DNA from: Ruminococcaceae bacterium UBA6413
GTDB lineage: Bacteria; Bacillota; Clostridia; Oscillospirales; Ruminococcaceae
Direction of reading: 5' to 3'
Length of the DNA: 17,623 nucleotides
NCBI GenBank assembly: GCA_002437415.1
Contig: DJPL01000039.1
Location: 1-17,623, forward strand
In this document: one piece after another, positions 14,770 through 17,623 of the stretch
Position numbering within the stretch: the first letter of the stretch is position 1
Layout of the letters: every line of letters begins with the position of its first letter
Notes under the pieces: model-generated
Databases searched by the model: none
What the model was told of the DNA's origin: nothing
The model's input: only the letters and a program-made list of their open reading frames with translations
Program-made: the position numbers and the translations under genes

Positions 14770-14857
14770 TGTAACGTACGGTTCTATACCGACAGAATAA
14801 CAATCGAAATTTAAACTTAGTGTATAACCGATTATAAATCGAAAAGGAGAAATTACA

Positions 14858-15787
14858 ATGAGAACATTTGAAAAGATCACAGACCTTATAGGCGGCACAC
14901 CCATATTAAAGCTTAACAACTACATAGCTCTGAACGAGCTCCCCGCAAACATCTACGCCAAGCTCGAGTACTTCAACCCCGCAGGAAGCGTAAAGGACAG
15001 AATTGCAAAGGCTATGATAGACGATGCAGAGGCTAAGGGCGTACTCAAGCCCGGCGCTGTCATCATTGAGCCTACCAGCGGTAACACAGGTATCGGTCTT
15101 GCCGCAGTAGCCGCTTCAAAGGGCTACAGAATAATCCTCACAATGCCCGAGACCATGAGCGTTGAGCGTCGCAATCTGCTCAGGGCTTACGGTGCAGAGC
15201 TCGTCCTCACAGACGGTGCAAAGGGTATGAAGGGCGCTATCGCAAAGGCTGAAGAGCTTGCACAGCAGATCGAGGGCGGCTTTATCCCCAGCCAGTTCAC
15301 AAACAACGCTAACCCCACAGCTCACTTCAATACAACAGGTCCTGAGATCTGGGAAGACACTGACGGCAAGGTTGATATCTTCGTAGCAGGCGTAGGTACA
15401 GGCGGTACAGTTTCCGGTGTCGGCAAGTACCTCAAGAGCAAGAACCCCAATGTAAAGGTAGTTGCTGTTGAACCCGCAGGCTCACCTGTACTGTCAAAGG
15501 GTGTTGCAGGACCTCACAAGATCCAGGGTATCGGCGCAGGCTTCGTTCCCGAAACACTCGATACAAAGGTTTATGACGAAGTAATCGCAGTTGAGAACGA
15601 GGACGCATTCGCTACTGGCAGAACCCTTGCAAGAAAAGAGGGCTTACTCGTAGGTATCTCCTCCGGTGCGGCAGTATTCGCGGCTTCACAGCTCGCTAAG
15701 CGCCCAGAGAACAAGGGCAAGAACATTGTGGTTCTTCTCCCCGATACAGGCGATCGTTACCTCTCGACCCCTATGTTCGCAGAATAA
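14858..15787 (+). CDS. cysK: Cysteine synthase A (O-acetylserine sulfhydrylase)
   Basis: PLP-dependent enzyme that makes L-cysteine from O-acetylserine and sulfide in the cytoplasm. The protein is 309 aa, the usual length. NPAGSVKDR (40-48) contains the PLP-binding Lys46. The substrate loop TSGNTG is at 73-78. GVGTGGT (178-184) binds the PLP phosphate, and GISSGAA (266-272) contacts the pyridine ring. The C-terminus DTGDRYLST is close to the family's GERYLST. A strong AAAAGGAG precedes the ATG. Its cofactor is made by the neighbouring PdxST. It is transcribed alone from the 14590 promoter and followed by a terminator, with no linked cysE. Cystathionine beta-synthase-like enzymes are related, but the length and motifs favour CysK. 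Confidence 0.95.
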   Translation: MRTFEKITDLIGGTPILKLNNYIALNELPANIYAKLEYFNPAGSVKDRIAKAMIDDAEAKGVLKPGAVIIEPTSGNTGIGLAAVAASKGYRIILTMPETMSVERRNLLRAYGAELVLTDGAKGMKGAIAKAEELAQQIEGGFIPSQFTNNANPTAHFNTTGPEIWEDTDGKVDIFVAGVGTGGTVSGVGKYLKSKNPNVKVVAVEPAGSPVLSKGVAGPHKIQGIGAGFVPETLDTKVYDEVIAVENEDAFATGRTLARKEGLLVGISSGAAVFAASQLAKRPENKGKNIVVLLPDTGDRYLSTPMFAE

Positions 15788-15825
15788 TCCACAATCTCTA
15801 TATCCCATTTATATAGCCATCGTGA

Positions 15826-15852
15826 AAAGCTGTCTCAAACGGACGGCTTTTT
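15826..15852 (+). terminator. Terminator after cysK
   Basis: AAAGCTGTC pairs with GACGGCTTT (one T-G wobble) around a 7-nt loop, then T5. It lies about 40 nt after the stop. Confidence 0.8.
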
Positions 15853-15924
15853 GCATTTGCAACAGGCGCTTGTTTCAAAAACGCTCTGCCAACCCGCATT
15901 TTACCGCTTTAATTCGATTGAATT

Positions 15925-15975
15925 TGCAAGTTGCGATTTTAAAACTTGCACAAACGTGCTTGTGCTATAGCACAA
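15925..15975 (+). promoter_or_regulatory. Two palindromes upstream of the amidohydrolase promoter
   Basis: TGCAAGTT (15925-15932) and AACTTGCA (15943-15950) form a perfect 8-bp inverted repeat. TTGTGCTATAGCACAA (15960-15975) is a perfect 16-bp palindrome ending 16 nt before the -35 box. These are good candidate operators. No regulator gene is adjacent. Confidence 0.45.
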
Positions 15976-15991
15976 AACCCATAAAAAGCGG

Positions 15992-16020
15992 TTGACCTTA
16001 CGGCTTTCGGGTAGTACAAT
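15992..16020 (+). promoter_or_regulatory. Promoter of the amidohydrolase gene
   Basis: TTGACC (15992-15997), a 17-nt spacer and TACAAT (16015-16020) point to a start near 16027. Confidence 0.8.
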
Positions 16021-16046
16021 ACAGGTAAAGAAAAAACAAGTACCGC

Positions 16047-16079
16047 AACGGCGCAGGACGATAAAAGTTCTGCGCCGTT
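16047..16079 (+). promoter_or_regulatory. Long leader hairpin, possible attenuator
   Basis: A 13-bp stem (16047-16059 with 16067-16079), including one G-T pair and a perfect 10-bp base, closes a 7-nt loop. It is followed by an interrupted T-rich run (TCTGTT). It lies between promoter and gene, 30 nt before the start codon. It could be a weak terminator controlled by the leader, or a 5' stabiliser. Confidence 0.5.
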
Positions 16080-16108
16080 TCTGTTACAAAGGAAAGGATG
16101 ACGTACAA

Positions 16109-17371
16109 ATGTATGAATGCAGTTTAGACAGAATGAAGGACAAGATCTCAACTTTCAGCAAATTCGGTGATGCAGGTCATGGCGGCATCACACGTTACTC
16201 ACTCTCACCCGCGGCTATTATGGCTCGTAATGAGTTCATCAAGCGTATGAAGGCTATCGGCGCGGAGATAGAGATAGATGACGTTGCGAATATCTATGCA
16301 ACGCTCCCCGGCACAGACCCCGATGCAAAGCGTATCGTAATGGCTTCGCACTGCGACTCCGTAAAGAACGGCGGTAACTATGACGGTATCCTCGGCGTTA
16401 TGTCGGCAATGGAGGTTCTCGAAACAGTACACGAGAAGAACATTCCCCACAAGCACCCGCTCACCGCTATGATATGGACAAATGAAGAGGGTTCGCTTTA
16501 TCCTCCCGCTATGATGTGCTCGGGTATCGTTTGCTACGATTATCTGCCCGAGGATATCAGAAGCAAGTTCAAATATGAGGATATGATGAACTCAAAGAGT
16601 ATCCTTGATAATAAGTCGACATTCGGCGAAGCGCTTGAGAAGTCTGGCTTCAAGGGCGATAAGAAGTACCGCCTGTCACCCGACAGATACCTCTATATGT
16701 TTGAAACACACATCGAGCAAGGACCTATCCTTGAAGATGCGGGAAACGATATAGGCGTTGTTGACTGCGTACTCGGTATGTTCAACTACAGACTTAAGTT
16801 CTACGGTCAGACGACCCACGCAGGCACATTCCCGATGCCCAAGCGCCGTGACGCGTTCTTTGCGGCATCTAAGGCTCTGTGCTATCTGCATGAAGAGATC
16901 GACAAGCTCGGTTACAGCGACCTTGTTTACACAACAGGTGAGGTTGTTTGCCACCCCTGCGTACATACCTGCGTACCCGATTACTTTGACTTCTCATTCG
17001 ACTCACGTCACGAAGACCCCAAGGTACTCGAAAAGGTACTCGCTATCGTCAAGTCCTGCGAAGGAAAGACATGGGCAGGCTGTACCTGCAAGGTAGAAAG
17101 AGCATGGAACCGTGATACGGTTTACTGGGATAAGAAGCTTGTGGGATATGTAAAGGCGGCGGCAGAGGAATGCGGCATCAAGCACCAGTATATCCACTCA
17201 GGCGCAGGTCATGACGCACAGTTCGCCGCATATATGCTCCCGACAACTATGATATTCGTACAGTCCAAGGACGGTCTATCGCACTGCGAGCCCGAATATT
17301 CAAGCCCCGAGCATTGCACCGAGGGCGCAACGGTTATGCTTAACGCCGTCCTCAAGGCAGATAATGATTAA
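16109..17371 (+). CDS. M20-family Zn amidohydrolase (N-carbamoyl-amino-acid hydrolase / allantoate amidohydrolase type)
   Basis: A 420-aa binuclear metal hydrolase of the hydantoinase/carbamoylase branch of M20. Relatives cleave N-carbamoyl-L-amino acids, allantoate or ureidopropionate, releasing ammonia and carbon dioxide. Metal-site motifs are in order: ASHCDSV with His81, NYDGILG with Asp92, NEEG with Glu126/127, ETHIEQG with His201 and LSHCEPE with His392. The dimerisation lid segment with QTTHAGTFPMPKRRDA (235-250) follows the family's HAGttPM..R.DA. HSGAGHDAQ (363-371) is also typical. The substrate cannot be fixed from sequence. I chose ATG 16109, about 11 nt after AAAGG; the open frame back to 15992 overlaps the promoter. 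It is transcribed alone, with a strong terminator downstream. Codon use matches pdxS and cysK, so it is probably well expressed. Confidence 0.85.
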   Translation: MYECSLDRMKDKISTFSKFGDAGHGGITRYSLSPAAIMARNEFIKRMKAIGAEIEIDDVANIYATLPGTDPDAKRIVMASHCDSVKNGGNYDGILGVMSAMEVLETVHEKNIPHKHPLTAMIWTNEEGSLYPPAMMCSGIVCYDYLPEDIRSKFKYEDMMNSKSILDNKSTFGEALEKSGFKGDKKYRLSPDRYLYMFETHIEQGPILEDAGNDIGVVDCVLGMFNYRLKFYGQTTHAGTFPMPKRRDAFFAASKALCYLHEEIDKLGYSDLVYTTGEVVCHPCVHTCVPDYFDFSFDSRHEDPKVLEKVLAIVKSCEGKTWAGCTCKVERAWNRDTVYWDKKLVGYVKAAAEECGIKHQYIHSGAGHDAQFAAYMLPTTMIFVQSKDGLSHCEPEYSSPEHCTEGATVMLNAVLKADND

Positions 17372-17373
17372 GC

Positions 17374-17402
17374 TTGACAACCACTTCTTTTTTTGGTATA
17401 TT
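17374..17402 (+). promoter_or_regulatory. Promoter-like pair just after the amidohydrolase gene
   Basis: TTGACA (17374-17379), a 17-nt spacer and TATATT (17397-17402). A start near 17409 would give only about 55 nt of RNA before the next terminator, with no open frame. It may be an sRNA promoter or chance. Confidence 0.35.
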
Positions 17403-17434
17403 TCCTGACTGATTTTGCTTTATCTGATTTAATT

Positions 17435-17464
17435 TCACCCGCTGTAAAAGGCGGGTGATTTTTT
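17435..17464 (+). terminator. Terminator after the amidohydrolase gene
   Basis: TCACCCGC (17435-17442) pairs with GCGGGTGA (17451-17458) around an 8-nt loop, followed by T6. Confidence 0.9.
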
Positions 17465-17514
17465 GCGCCGTTTTCCTCGCACATAGCCCATATTCAAAAG
17501 TAACATAATAACTC

Positions 17515-17543
17515 TTGATTTTTTGTTTAAACTATGTTATAAT
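17515..17543 (+). promoter_or_regulatory. Promoter of the SRP RNA gene
   Basis: TTGATT (17515-17520), a 17-nt spacer and TATAAT (17538-17543) with an upstream TGT extended -10. The predicted start near 17550 fits the 5' end of the RNA below. Confidence 0.85.
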
Positions 17544-17549
17544 AGTACA

Positions 17550-17623
17550 GTATCAGAAATAGAACCCGTGATTATGGGTGTAAGCCCTGTGCAAGGGAGT
17601 CCTGTGAACCATGTCAGGCGGGG
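17550..17623 (+). ncRNA. ffs: Signal recognition particle RNA (4.5S/scRNA type), 3' end outside window
   Basis: The stretch from about 17597 reads TGTGCAAGGGAGTCCTGTGAACC and then ATGTCAGGCGGGG up to the window edge. It lines up with the conserved SRP RNA helix 8 core, for example B. subtilis scRNA with TGCGCAATGGGA, ATGAACC and ATGTCAGG. The next bases are expected to be AACCGAGCAGC or similar, closing a GGAA tetraloop. The RNA binds Ffh for co-translational membrane targeting. The cut-off leaves out the distal loop and 3' strand, so total length is unknown. In Clostridia dnaX often follows, but that lies outside. Confidence 0.8.

Noticed and set aside
14625..14857. T-box or S-box riboswitch upstream of cysK
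   Set aside because: I found no T-box TGGNACC sequence, no SAM-I core and no terminator hairpin in the leader.
15992..16108. N-terminal extension of the amidohydrolase
   Set aside because: It would begin in the -35 box and translate through the leader hairpin; family alignment begins after 16109.

Overview
This window looks like chromosomal DNA of an anaerobic, spore-forming member of the Clostridia, most likely Oscillospiraceae/Ruminococcaceae. The evidence is a spoIIAA-spoIIAB-sigF sporulation operon, type III pantothenate kinase, ECF-type vitamin uptake, the R5P-dependent PdxS/PdxT vitamin B6 pathway, and intrinsic terminators with consensus sigma-A promoters throughout. The species assignment is inference.

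Region 1 (435-9040) is a long minus-strand operon that starts at a near-perfect promoter (9009-9038). In transcription order it encodes a small two-helix membrane protein, a membrane-anchored DUF4097-like protein, a YjbQ-family protein, a CsbB/GtrB-type GT2 polyisoprenyl-phosphate glycosyltransferase, a large YfhO-family membrane protein, CoaX, an ECF transporter S component and glutamyl-tRNA synthetase. It ends at a terminator (435-463). Most junctions down to coaX overlap by 1-4 bases or nearly touch. The GT2-YfhO pair resembles the known CsbB-YfhO module that glycosylates surface polymers. CoaX and the ECF subunit suggest pantothenate uptake and activation.

Region 2 (9050-10950) is an AT-rich accessory-looking stretch with one minus-strand gene, a Thr-rich, SH3-like lipoprotein with its own promoter and terminator. 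It is bounded by two imperfect 43-nt direct repeats and followed by about 700 nt of non-coding DNA full of inverted repeats.

Region 3 (11020-17371) is all plus strand: spoIIAA-spoIIAB-sigF (forespore anti-anti-sigma, anti-sigma and sigma factor), pdxS and pdxT (PLP synthase, each apparently with its own promoter), cysK (O-acetylserine sulfhydrylase, PLP-dependent) behind a long leader that contains a 14-codon ORF ending in Cys-stop, and an M20-family N-carbamoyl-amino-acid/allantoate-type amidohydrolase behind a palindrome-rich upstream region and a 13-bp leader hairpin.

The window ends inside a bacterial SRP (4.5S-type) RNA gene with its own promoter. No CRISPR array, complete insertion sequence, phage gene or recognised riboswitch was found. 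The most interesting regulatory candidates are the cysK leader, the amidohydrolase leader and the spoIIAA start region.
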